Source of the DNA: Prevotella scopos JCM 17725 | GTDB taxonomy: Bacteria > Bacteroidota > Bacteroidia > Bacteroidales > Bacteroidaceae | Direction: 5' to 3' | Length of the DNA stretch: 64,000 nucleotides | Assembly: GCF_018127785.1 (NCBI RefSeq) | Contig: NZ_CP072390.1 | Span: 1,488,001 to 1,552,000, forward strand | Shown here: positions 45,081-53,028 of the stretch, piece after piece | Position numbering within the stretch: the first letter of the stretch is position 1 | How the letters are laid out: each line of letters opens with the position of its first letter | The notes under the pieces: model-generated | The model's input: only the letters and a program-made list of their open reading frames with translations | Databases searched by the model: none | What the model was told of the DNA's origin: nothing | Position numbers and translations under genes: made by a program

Positions 45081-45139
45081 ACAAAAAAGATTCTTCCGTT
45101 AAATGTATGGACGCGTTTCGTATTAATTTAATGGAAGAA
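45081..45139 (-). terminator. Probable terminator between the sigma and FecR genes
   Basis: Arms TTCTTCCGTTAAAT (45091-45104) and ATTTAATGGAAGAA (45126-45139) pair fully with one G-U. On the minus strand a T run (complement of the A run at 45083-45088) follows. It would end the sigma-factor mRNA before FecR, making FecR a separate unit. Confidence 0.65.
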
Positions 45140-45363
45140 CCGAAGTTACTCTTTAAAAAAACATTGCTAAAACAGTCATCTATCTTTCCTATTATCATCC
45201 TTTAACATTGAAAACCATTTCATTTTAAAACCTCGAAAATCGACATATAAGTATTTGAAAAATCATTACATAATTTCGGGTAAAACATCTATAAAGGACG
45301 GCAAAAACACATATAAAAAGCAAGTTTGCAATCAACAGAAAATCAATTAGTTACAGAGTAGTA

Positions 45364-45473
45364 AAATAAAAGGTGCTTAATTGGACTTCAAAAGGGCGTT
45401 AGTAAGACCTCAAAAGGGTACCTATTGCAACTCAATTGGGCGTTTTTTAGAAACCAAAAGAGCATATATAGGT
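45364..45473. repeat. 22-bp periodic array, CAAAAGGGCG family (5 units)
   Basis: Units start at 45364, 45386, 45408, 45430 and 45452, exactly 22 apart. Their cores are TAAAAGGTG, TCAAAAGGGCG, TCAAAAGGGTA, TCAATTGGGCG and CCAAAAGAGC. The units are not palindromic, unlike the other families, but the step is the same. The array fills part of the 590-base gap between the sigma and FecR genes. A 67-codon open frame here is a by-product of the 22-base repeat and is not counted as a gene. Confidence 0.85.
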
Positions 45474-45593
45474 TACGAATCAGATGAAAATATTTTACAT
45501 ATATCGATTAAGAAGAGAATATACCGTTTGGTAAAGCTAGATAGAGATAGTATATATTTTCATTTTCTGCATCTTATCTTGTAGTTTAGAATG

Positions 45594-46133
45594 CTATCTT
45601 GACAACTCTCTTCTAAATATTTTTAAAGTAGATGTAAGATAGTTTTTTACAGTCTGTGAAGATAAGTTCAGGGACTCTGCAATCTCTTGAATGGGCATAT
45701 TCTTTTCACGACTCATCTCGTAAATCTGACAAGCACGCTTTGATAACAGTTTCTTTACCTGCCGAATTCGATCAACCGACTCATAGTAATCAAGCTGTTC
45801 TTCTGGTGTTGCAAATGAAGATAGTTTATCACATGCTTGACGATAGTCCTCAAAATCAAGCTGTGCCACCTGCTTCCTAAAACTATCAATAATTAAATTA
45901 CGAGCAATGGTAAATATCAAGGCATTTACATTACCATAACAATCTAATTGTTCACGCATATTCCACAATTTCATAAAAGTTTCTTGAACGATATCTTCTG
46001 AAAGTGAAACATTCTTTGTCTGCGCCAATATGAAGCTATATAACTTGTTCGAGTAATACATATACAATTCTGAGAAAGCCTCGTAAGAACCTTCTCTCAA
46101 CTGCATTACCCACTTATCATAAATGTCTTCCAT
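45594..46133 (-). CDS. ECF-type RNA polymerase sigma-70 factor
   Basis: About 179 residues from the ATG at 46133 (MEDIYDKW); a longer frame begins 15 codons upstream without improving the match. Sigma region 2 (YYSNKLYSFILAQ, SEDIVQETFMKLW, NVNALIFTIARNLIIDSFR) and region 4 (QVKKLLSKRACQIYEMSREK, IQEIAESLNLSSQTVKNYL) are clear, with no region 3, as in ECF factors. It should direct transcription of the SusCD locus once released by FecR. A perfect -7 element lies 117 bases upstream, and an IS element begins about 100 bases further. Confidence 0.95.
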   Translation of the reverse strand: MEDIYDKWVMQLREGSYEAFSELYMYYSNKLYSFILAQTKNVSLSEDIVQETFMKLWNMREQLDCYGNVNALIFTIARNLIIDSFRKQVAQLDFEDYRQACDKLSSFATPEEQLDYYESVDRIRQVKKLLSKRACQIYEMSREKNMPIQEIAESLNLSSQTVKNYLTSTLKIFRRELSR

Positions 46134-46249
46134 TGCAATAGAACTTATTTGTCTTCGCACTAATCCAACACTTCTCACTCATACTAATTAGCCATTTAAA
46201 TTACTATTTTTGGAGATAGGTTGATTAGTACTTAATATTGCTTAGCGAT

Positions 46250-46258
46250 GCAAATATA
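46250..46258 (-). promoter_or_regulatory. -7 element of the ECF sigma gene
   Basis: GCAAATATA on the plus strand reads TATATTTGC, a perfect -7 match, giving a leader of about 110 bases. A -33 match is weak (CAA at 46273, spacing 14). The IS left end at 46360 leaves this core intact. Confidence 0.5.
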
Positions 46259-46359
46259 TACATATTCTTTTACAATCTATCACATTTCATCTTATTTTTT
46301 AATTATATCGTAGACGAAAAGTCAATTAGCAACAAAGAATAAAGTTTTATATCTAAAAC

Positions 46360-48037
46360 TAATTATCTGACTAAAGTTTCCCACCCTCAAAAAGTTGGTT
46401 TAAAATAACAGTTTCTCAATAATTATTGGTAACTTTGTAGTGCTTTATTACATTGATTATCAACAAATTAAAGAGTAACTATTATGAATACAAAATTAGA
46501 CAATTTCAGCGAGATATCCAAGCTTTTAAGTGTTAAAAGTAAGATGAGAAGCGATATTCTCTCACTTTTCTCAAAATTTGGTCTTGGACGTATGCTCTGT
46601 AGGCTTTCTTTGGAGAAACACGATGGTATCTCCGCTGTTCAACTGATTCTTTCCCTTTGTCTTTTCCGTATTAATGGTGAGACAATACACTCCATATACA
46701 AGAAGAATTTCTACCATCTTCTCACCACTGGAAAGAACTGCTATTATCGTATGATAGTCAGGCAGACAAGGAATTGGCGTCGTTTGCTTAGCTATACTGT
46801 TCTTCGTTTTGAATGCATTCTCCGAAAGAATGGCATTCAGACAGAGAGCGAGAACTCCTGTGTCATATTTGACGATACAACCTTGGAAAAGACTGGTAGA
46901 AAGCTTGAGCATATCACCAAGGTTTTCGACCATGTACGAATGAACTATGTTCTGGGCTACAAGCTTCTTTTATGCCTGTTCTTCGATGGTAAGTCCTCTC
47001 TGCCGTTCGACTTCTCCCTCCATGAGGAACTTGGAGGGAAAGAGGATGGCGGACTTGGCAAGAAGGCACTCCGCAGCAGATTCTCCAAGAGACGCATGAA
47101 AGAGAGTCCAGCGTATGAGCGGAATCAAGAGTGCGGTATGAGCAAGATGGACTCCGCCATAAGGATACTCCAGCGCATGTGGAAGAGTGGTATTCATCCC
47201 CATTATGCCTTGGCGGATAGTTGGTTTGCCTGCGAGAAGTTCATTGAGGAAGTCAGGAGAGTAGGCAACGGAGCTATACACTACATCGGTCTTGCAAAGA
47301 TGGGAAAGACAAAGTACTTTGTGGAGAACAAGCGACACAATGCCGCTGAGCTCGTAGCAATGTATACAAGACGTACCAAATGCTGCCGGAAGTACAAGTG
47401 TCAGTACATTGAGTTGAGGGGATGTCTGGGGAATATACCAGTCAGGATATACCTGATTAAATATGGACGTCGACAGACTTGGAATATCATGCTTAGTACT
47501 GATTTACCGATGAACTTTGTGCGTGCCTTCGAGTTATACCAGATACGATGGAACATTGAAGTGGTCAACAAGGAGACAAAAGGACATCTCAGGCTCGGCT
47601 CATACATGGGGAGAGACTTTGATGGTCAGATTGCTGATGCAACGCTCTGCTACATTACATATATCGTGATGTCGTTAGAAAAACGGATGTCAGAGTACGA
47701 GACCATGGGTGAATTGTTTGCTGACATGGAAGATGATGTCATGGCACTTACGTTATGGCATCGTGTGCTGAAGTGCATAGAGAGGTTGCTTGCTGCTCTT
47801 TGTGACGTTCTTGGGTTCTCTGTTAGTGAGATAGGGCAGTTAATAGTCACCGACTCAGAAATGCGGAACAACTTTGAGATTATGGTCAAAGCATTGGAAG
47901 ACAGGCAACAAGAAAAGCTCACAACCGTAAACATATTTTAGACATGTGTTAACGGCTCACGTTCATGGGTATTCACAAAGCAGTTTGGTTGAAATACCCA
48001 TGAAATAGAGGGGTGGGAAACTTTAGAAAGATAATTA
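46360..48037 (+). mobile_element. IS4-family insertion sequence, about 1.68 kb
   Basis: Terminal inverted repeats of 27 bases with two mismatches: 46360-46386 against 48011-48037, including the perfect 16-base inner part CTAAAGTTTCCCACCC. One transposase gene fills the interior. I see no clear target-site duplication outside either end, so the exact outer border could also be the CTAAAG at 46371 and 48026. The element sits in the regulatory space upstream of the PUL sigma factor and marks the border to the accessory region. Confidence 0.82.
46484..47941 (+). CDS. IS4-family DDE transposase
   Basis: A 485-residue transposase. Catalytic residues fit the IS4 pattern: first Asp in VIFDDTTLEKTG (130/131), second Asp245 in YALADSWF, and the Glu in the signature Y-x2-R-x3-E-x6-K as Tyr352, Arg355, Glu359 and Lys366 (YQIRWNIEVVNKETK). 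The frame is full length with no stop, so the element may be active. The N-terminal 100 residues are Lys/Arg-rich and probably bind the terminal repeats. It has the same strand as the RHS region downstream. Confidence 0.92.
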   Translation: MNTKLDNFSEISKLLSVKSKMRSDILSLFSKFGLGRMLCRLSLEKHDGISAVQLILSLCLFRINGETIHSIYKKNFYHLLTTGKNCYYRMIVRQTRNWRRLLSYTVLRFECILRKNGIQTESENSCVIFDDTTLEKTGRKLEHITKVFDHVRMNYVLGYKLLLCLFFDGKSSLPFDFSLHEELGGKEDGGLGKKALRSRFSKRRMKESPAYERNQECGMSKMDSAIRILQRMWKSGIHPHYALADSWFACEKFIEEVRRVGNGAIHYIGLAKMGKTKYFVENKRHNAAELVAMYTRRTKCCRKYKCQYIELRGCLGNIPVRIYLIKYGRRQTWNIMLSTDLPMNFVRAFELYQIRWNIEVVNKETKGHLRLGSYMGRDFDGQIADATLCYITYIVMSLEKRMSEYETMGELFADMEDDVMALTLWHRVLKCIERLLAALCDVLGFSVSEIGQLIVTDSEMRNNFEIMVKALEDRQQEKLTTVNIF

Positions 48038-48171
48038 TACACATACCCCAGATATTATATTAGTGAGGTATAAGTATCCCTAGAGCTCTTATACAATAGG
48101 GATGGACGTATAACCGCAATAGGATAGAATAAAATCGCTGTCCACTAAACATTTTATTAGATATGATTTAA

Positions 48172-48204
48172 GGCTGAATCTTAAGTGAGGGATTCAGCCT
48201 TTTT
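48172..48204 (+). terminator. Terminator downstream of the IS element
   Basis: Arms GGCTGAATC (48172-48180) and GATTCAGCC (48191-48199) followed by TTTTT. It terminates plus-strand transcripts; no gene is visible in the 130 bases before it, so it may be the leftover end of a gene removed by the IS, or limit read-out from it. Confidence 0.75.
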
Positions 48205-48423
48205 GCTTCTCTTTGTTCCAATGTAAAGAACACTTATAATCATGAGGAAAGATACATATTTATTCTAATAATGCAGAGAAGCCAGTAATCTGTTGTTACA
48301 AAAGATAAAAGAATATTAGCAGTGTTGTAATAAAGTCTCACAAATTAAAAATAGTAGGTACTCTTGGATATTTACAAAATAAGGCTCTATAACGAATCGT
48401 GTGGGTTGTGTGTTGATATTCCA

Positions 48424-48522
48424 CCGGTTTGGTGCGGGTGCTTTGCACATGTGGTGCGGGTGCTTAGCACATGTTGTGCGGATGGTATGCACCACATGTG
48501 CGAAGGACTAACACCATTTCTA
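48424..48522. repeat. 22-bp phased array, CACCAATGGTG-like family, copy 5 (5 units)
   Basis: Units start at 48424 (CCGGTTTGGTG), 48446 (CACATGTGGTG), 48468 (CACATGTTGTG), 48490 (CACCACATGTG) and 48512 (CACCATTTCTA), each exactly 22 apart. The inner palindromes use CACATGTG instead of CACCAATGGTG, so the family varies in sequence while the step is kept. It lies in the 1.3-kb non-coding stretch between the IS and the RHS fragment. Confidence 0.85.
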
Positions 48523-48641
48523 TGTATGGGAGGGTAGGGATTTAATGTGAGTTAAGCGTATTAAGCCTAAGGTCAATTTGGAGTTGTGTTTAGTTGGAGG
48601 CTATTCTTTTATGATTTAGCGGGTCCTAATTATAAACCGCA

Positions 48642-48722
48642 ATGGCATTCGGATCATTTTTAGACAAATCAAAGAATGCGGCAGAGAAAGCTACAGCAGA
48701 TGCAAGCAAGAAGACGGCGTAG
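48642..48722 (+). CDS. Possible short peptide or gene remnant
   Basis: An ATG opens a 26-residue frame, MAFGSFLDKSKNAAEKATAD plus ASKKTA, ending in TAG. Its composition (Ala/Lys/Asp) is that of a coding helix, and the same frame stays open for another 24 codons after the stop (LSAQAAELSAHLVRS and on). This suggests either a tiny gene or a longer gene interrupted by a nonsense change. No family is recognised. Evidence is composition only. Confidence 0.3.
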   Translation: MAFGSFLDKSKNAAEKATADASKKTA

Positions 48723-49067
48723 CTATCAGCTCAGGCTGCAGAGTTATCTGCTCATCTGGTTCGTTCAACTCATCCAACCAACTTGCAGTCTTTATAGTTA
48801 CTCTTATGCTGGATTTTGTTGTTTTTTCATTTGCTGTCACTTCTGTCACTCCGTTCTCGCCTTTAATCACATGAATATAAGCCTAGTACGCGAAATGTTA
48901 AAAATGACAGCAACTAAAATTAAAACTTAATTAGGGGTTTAGATATCATACGAGAGTGTATTCATAGGCTTTGGGTACAAATGTATATGTCAATCTGTTA
49001 GCTCAGTGTTTTGATTCAATCAAAGGTGTATAACACACCCAATATAGCTTTTCTTCCTTGTACGAAT

Positions 49068-49290
49068 ACATTTACAAAATAAAGTTGTATATTTGCCTTA
49101 GAAAGTGCTATGTCGGATTATTTATTCTTTTCAAAAAGAGAATAACATAGCCGGCATAGTTACGATAAAACACATAACACTGAGCATCTGCAGGCATTGA
49201 GCCTTACAGTGGATGTCGGGTTGTGGTGCAAGAGAAATAGGTCTCTTTGTGCTGTGATTGGAAATCACAGCAGGGACGGCTGTCTCCCGT
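49068..49290 (+). ncRNA. Candidate structured RNA of unknown class upstream of the RHS fragment
   Basis: A promoter is visible (TTG 49068-49070, 17-base spacing, perfect -7 TATATTTGC at 49088-49096). The predicted transcript can fold into a long hairpin (CTATGTCGG 49108-49116 with CCGGCATAG 49151-49159 and an inner TTATTCTTTT stem). Three short hairpins follow: AAGAGA/TCTCTT (49230-49247), GCTGTGATT/AATCACAGC (49251-49271) and a GGGA/TCCC stem (49273-49288). There is no coding frame. I cannot assign it to a known RNA family, and no terminator is seen before the RHS frame, so a long leader is the other possibility. Confidence 0.45.
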
Positions 49291-49359
49291 ATCTATGCCC
49301 TAACTTCACTACAAACGCTACTCTGACGCTCCAAACTGTTAGGTGACGAGCATTCTTAA

Positions 49360-50199
49360 TCCGAGGACCTATCGTATAAGTTCAACGGCAAGCAGTTTGA
49401 TGAAGAGACAGGCTTGTACTATTATGGTGCAAGGTATTTGAACCCAGTCACGAGTCTATGGTATGGAGTGGATCCGTTGGCAGAGAAATATGTCACAACG
49501 AGCGGATTTGTACATACGTTGAATAACCCAATAAAATTGGCGGACACTGATGGACAAGACTTTGTATCCGCAATAACTGAAGGTGTAGGTACTTTTGTTT
49601 TTTCAGCAGTTGCAAGTTTTGTTCAGAACTTATTAGAGAATGGTGGAAATGTACAACGAGCCTATAGCCAGATTGATTGGGAAGGTGCAGGAAAAGACGC
49701 AGTTGTTGCTGGAGTTATGTCCCTCGTTGTCTCTGGTGCATCTACAACAAAATTAATAAAGAAACTTTCATCTATTAAAGTTGGAAATTCTACTCTTGCC
49801 AAGATTTTGGTAAATACAGCTGTTAATATGGTAACGAATATCACTGCAGAAGCATGGAAGGAAAAATCCCTAAGCGGAGTTGATTTTAAAGAACAATTTT
49901 TCTCAGCACTTGGTAATTCTCTAGCAGAAGCAGGATTGGGTGAATTATCAAAAAAACTGGAAGCTTCTTTTTCAAGTGCTAAGAAGGCTGTTAAGGATGC
50001 TAAGGTTACGTTGAATAGACATAATGCTCATCGTGGTAGTACTTTTATGCGTCAAAACTACGAAGCCAATCTGAAAAAGGCTACACTCCATGCAAACTCT
50101 ATGAGGAAAAAAGTCTATACCAGAAGGTTCTTTAATAGTATAGGGACGAATGCAGGATCAAAGGTAGGAAGTTTAATTTATAAAAACATGATAAGATGA
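49360..50199 (+). CDS. Orphan RHS-repeat C-terminal tip with putative toxin domain
   Basis: The frame is open from 49360 without an ATG; the first possible start is TTG at 49414. Residues 6-67 (from 49360) are the RHS-associated core: YKFNGKQFDEETGLYYYGARY, cited as FDEETGLYYYGARYLNP, then VDPLAEKY and NNPIKLADTDGQD. The large N-terminal RHS shell is missing, so this is a displaced tip as found in polymorphic-toxin cassettes. The rest (about 210 residues) has two hydrophobic parts (TEGVGTFVFSAVASFVQNLL, GVMSLVVSGAS) and a basic end (RHNAHRGSTFMR, RKKVYTRRFFN). The toxin activity is not recognised. The stop overlaps the next gene by four bases. Confidence 0.75.
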   Translation, partial: SEDLSYKFNGKQFDEETGLYYYGARYLNPVTSLWYGVDPLAEKYVTTSGFVHTLNNPIKLADTDGQDFVSAITEGVGTFVFSAVASFVQNLLENGGNVQRAYSQIDWEGAGKDAVVAGVMSLVVSGASTTKLIKKLSSIKVGNSTLAKILVNTAVNMVTNITAEAWKEKSLSGVDFKEQFFSALGNSLAEAGLGELSKKLEASFSSAKKAVKDAKVTLNRHNAHRGSTFMRQNYEANLKKATLHANSMRKKVYTRRFFNSIGTNAGSKVGSLIYKNMIR

Positions 50200-50717
50200 T
50201 GAATCTAAAAAAAATATTAAAGGAAGAAGCAACTTGGTATTTCTTGGCTTTAGCAGGGCTGTGGATACTACTCTATATGGATGCGGATGTCATTATAGAT
50301 ACATATTTCTATATGATATCATTAAATATTTTGATCTTTTTGTTTTCTTATATAATACTTAGAATAAAGAATAAACTGCATTACTATTCTTATGTTGTAG
50401 GTTGTGCGTTTTTTGTAGTTTGGTTAATCTTTTATAGTATATGCGATTTGAAAAGCAGAAGTTTGAAAGGTTATCTCACCAAACAACTCCCGGTATTGTA
50501 TTATATTCCAACAGGTTCTGGTGGAAAAGGGGCAAGTAGTGGATTTAGAATAGAATGTAAAGGAAGTAAACTCAAAATTCCAACATCTCAAGAATCGGAT
50601 AGCTTATATCAGATTTATGGAGACTCGGTTATCAATCATATCGTAGTACGATTTTTGCTAAAGGAACCTTTTCCTCACGTATATTATGTAGATAGCGCAC
50701 AAATAACTTATAAGTAA
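50196..50717 (+). CDS. Membrane protein, candidate immunity protein for the RHS tip
   Basis: A 173-residue protein with three membrane helices (about 14-30, 36-56 and 64-84) and a C-terminal soluble domain of about 85 residues. Its ATG overlaps the RHS stop (ATGA arrangement), the usual coupling of toxin and immunity genes. A membrane immunity protein would suit a toxin acting on membranes, and the RHS tip is hydrophobic; that link is inference. No family is recognised. AT-rich composition matches other genes of this accessory stretch. Confidence 0.6.
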   Translation: MMNLKKILKEEATWYFLALAGLWILLYMDADVIIDTYFYMISLNILIFLFSYIILRIKNKLHYYSYVVGCAFFVVWLIFYSICDLKSRSLKGYLTKQLPVLYYIPTGSGGKGASSGFRIECKGSKLKIPTSQESDSLYQIYGDSVINHIVVRFLLKEPFPHVYYVDSAQITYK

Positions 50718-50783
50718 GTTAGTCCTTTCCAAAACTACAAATGGTTTTAAGCTTTTTCATTTTACTTACAGGAAGGATTTTAA

Positions 50784-51026
50784 GATATAAAGAATAAAAT
50801 TATTATAAACATAAAGCATCTTTCTGTAGATTACCGAGACCCAAAGTACAAGCAGACTCTTTTGATGTTAGCAACACGTACTAATAAAATAGAATCCGTT
50901 AAAAAATTATTAGAGTTAGGAGCTAATCCTAATGCACATGATGACTCCACTAAATACTTTGGACAAAGTGCTGTCTTATTAGCTTGTAGCTTTAATAGAC
51001 CGTCAAGTAAGATACTTTCTTGTTGA
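50784..51026 (+). pseudogene. Ankyrin-repeat protein remnant
   Basis: The frame 50784-51026 has no start codon but reads clear ankyrin repeats: DYRDPKYKQTLLMLATRTN, KIESVKKLLELGANPNAHDD and SAVLLACSFNR, ending at TGA. Both the 5' part and most repeats are missing. Ankyrin-repeat proteins are common immunity proteins in Bacteroidetes polymorphic-toxin arrays, so it is probably the wreck of an older immunity gene. Confidence 0.72.
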
Positions 51027-51047
51027 TTCAAAAATATTAAAAAAGAA

Positions 51048-51515
51048 ATGAATATTGAAATTGTCGATTATGCTATATATAAAAGATTAAATTATGATTC
51101 AGTATTCAAAGACTGTCATAATGATTCTTATCAAATATATGGCAAGATAATGGAAGGTGATTCCTATGCGAAAATTGCTTGGTCAAGTGATTTATTACTG
51201 CCTCAGTTCATAGAAATATTCCCAAAGATATTTGCTATAGGAATTGATCAGGATTTTGCTATTTATGATTTTGACTCGAAACGTAGAATAATGTATTTAG
51301 ACTTAAAGTTTCTTTTCTGTGAAATGATTATATTTGAAAAGAAAATACTTATTGCTACTGAATTAGAAGTTATCATTATAGATACACGACAATATAAAGT
51401 TATAAATACAATCCCATTACAAGAGATATACGAAAAAATGAAAATTAATTGTGGTGAAGTTGAAATCTATTGTATGGATAATACTTTTCAACAGTATCAA
51501 ATTGAAAGTACTTGA
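51048..51515 (+). CDS. Hypothetical protein, possible orphan immunity protein
   Basis: A 155-residue soluble protein, acidic and rich in Ile and Tyr, with repeated short beta strands (FAIGIDQDFAIYDFDSKRR, KILIATELEVIIIDTRQYKV) that resemble blades of a small propeller. No signal peptide or membrane helix. It lies 22 bases after the ankyrin remnant in a toxin/immunity setting, so an immunity role is plausible; no family is recognised. The AT-rich composition suggests horizontal transfer with its neighbours. Confidence 0.55.
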   Translation: MNIEIVDYAIYKRLNYDSVFKDCHNDSYQIYGKIMEGDSYAKIAWSSDLLLPQFIEIFPKIFAIGIDQDFAIYDFDSKRRIMYLDLKFLFCEMIIFEKKILIATELEVIIIDTRQYKVINTIPLQEIYEKMKINCGEVEIYCMDNTFQQYQIEST

Positions 51516-51574
51516 TTATGATGCTGCAACAGAAAAAGATATATGTTTGTATTAGAAGAATTACATAATCCCAT

Positions 51575-51612
51575 ATCTCTAAGTTTGTAATCTATAATGT
51601 AAACTTAGAGAT
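51575..51612 (+). terminator. Stem-loop after the accessory cluster
   Basis: ATCTCTAAGTTT (51575-51586) pairs perfectly with AAACTTAGAGAT (51601-51612) around a 14-base loop. No T run follows on the plus strand, so termination is only possible. The remaining stretch to 51928 shows no gene. Confidence 0.4.
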
Positions 51613-51928
51613 CTGAAATAAGTCATTTGGATTACTTTCTCGAGAAGGTAAGGTGTTGAAATATCATTACATATTTTCAAATAAAAGCTTTACGTATACA
51701 ACTGTTTCGCTAATCTTATAGATAGCAGGATAAAAAAGAGGGATGGGATTAAACCTTCGTTATTAGTGGTCGTCATATAGAATGGTTTTGGTAGAAACCG
51801 GGGCATTCAATCTCAGCCGAAGTAACTCTATTTTTGTCCATACACGCGCGTATGGATATGTGATAGTAGTAATCAGACGTTAAAGTTGATGAGGGAGGTG
51901 TATGAAAGAAAGATTATAAGACAATAAT

Positions 51929-53023
51929 ATGAACAATTATTCAAGAAAACTACAGCAGTTGCTGTCTCTGCTGACCTGTGTTCTACTAATTATGGCAGTC
52001 AGTATCCGTAGAGACGGAAAGGTTGTAGGACGTGAATTGAAGCAGCAACAGACGGATTCGACAAAGACAGAGACAATGGTTGTCCTTGAAGATGGTTCGG
52101 TACGGTTGAATACTACTGAACTTAGTAAGGACATCATAGGCTATGGAGGAACCGTTCCCTTGGAGATTACCTTGGAAGATGGTAAGATAAAGAGTATCAA
52201 GGCACTTGAAAATTCAGAAACACCCGACTTCTTTAAGGAGGCTTCAGCACTTCTAACTAAGTGGAACGGACGTACTGTTGAAGAGGCACAGAAGCTGAAA
52301 GTGGATGCTGTGTCAGGTGCTACATTCTCGTCAAAGGCTATCATTGGTAACGTGCAACGTGGTCTTCAATATGCTGCAAAAAATCCTGTACAGGATTCTA
52401 TATGGGCGGAGCTGGACTTCTCGAGCAAGGCTATAGCAAGACTGATCGTAGTACTTTTGGCTACCATCATACCGCTCTTTGTCAAGGATAGACGATACAG
52501 GATAAGCCAGCAGATTCTCAACGTGATAGTATTGGGTTTCTGGTGTGGTTCGTTCCTAAGCTTTACATCAATGGTTAGTTATATGTCAAATGGTATGAAT
52601 GTGCTGACACTGATAGTACCCGTCATTATGCTTATCACCGCGTTTGTGTATCCCCTCTTTGGCAAAAAGTCATATTATTGTACGCATGTATGTCCGTTTG
52701 GTTCGCTGCAAGAGCTTGCTGGAAAATGTGTAGGTTATAAAATCAAAATGAAACCAAAGACGGCTAAACGTTTAGATATGTTCCGACAGCTGCTGTGGGC
52801 AATCCTCATGCTATGTCTGTGGACAGGTGTATGGTTCGATTGGATTGATTATGAGCCATTCTCTGCTTTTGTTTTCCAGTCTGCCTCGTGGGTAGTTATC
52901 GTTATTGCTGTCGTCTTTGTGGCACTCTCCACAGTGATTGTGCGACCTTACTGTCGCTTTGTTTGCCCAACAGGTTCGCTCTTTAAATATAGTCAACAGT
53001 CAACTTCAAAAAACAAGAAATAA
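51929..53023 (+). CDS. FMN-binding and CX3CP membrane protein (NosR/RnfG-like electron-transfer protein)
   Basis: A 364-residue inner-membrane protein. A membrane anchor (about 9-26) leads to an extracytosolic FMN-binding domain (about 60-148) with the flavinylation motif D-x-x-S-G-A-T at 126-132 (DAVSGAT), where ApbE-type transferases attach FMN to the Thr. Five to six membrane helices follow, with two CX3CP motifs (Cys251/Cys255 and Cys342/Cys346), as in NosR and PceC proteins, suggesting metal or iron-sulfur binding at the membrane face. It likely passes electrons from the quinone pool or cytosol to an extracytosolic acceptor. The nitroreductase gene starts five bases later. Confidence 0.88.
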   Translation: MNNYSRKLQQLLSLLTCVLLIMAVSIRRDGKVVGRELKQQQTDSTKTETMVVLEDGSVRLNTTELSKDIIGYGGTVPLEITLEDGKIKSIKALENSETPDFFKEASALLTKWNGRTVEEAQKLKVDAVSGATFSSKAIIGNVQRGLQYAAKNPVQDSIWAELDFSSKAIARLIVVLLATIIPLFVKDRRYRISQQILNVIVLGFWCGSFLSFTSMVSYMSNGMNVLTLIVPVIMLITAFVYPLFGKKSYYCTHVCPFGSLQELAGKCVGYKIKMKPKTAKRLDMFRQLLWAILMLCLWTGVWFDWIDYEPFSAFVFQSASWVVIVIAVVFVALSTVIVRPYCRFVCPTGSLFKYSQQSTSKNKK

Positions 53024-53028
53024 GCGAT

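Noticed and set aside
45240..45360. Further units of the CAAAAGGGCG array upstream of 45364
   Set aside because: CAATT-like matches occur but are out of the 22-base phase by one or more bases.
45381..45584. 67-codon open frame between the sigma and FecR genes
   Set aside because: It is made of the 22-base array units and their flank, with no coding character.
46351..48045. Target-site duplication of the IS element
   Set aside because: Bases outside both possible borders do not match; only inverted similarity is seen, which belongs to the terminal repeats.
48676..48930. 84-codon open frame after the IS element
   Set aside because: It overlaps the more gene-like 26-residue frame in another phase and contains low-complexity Cys/Phe/Ser sequence; no support.
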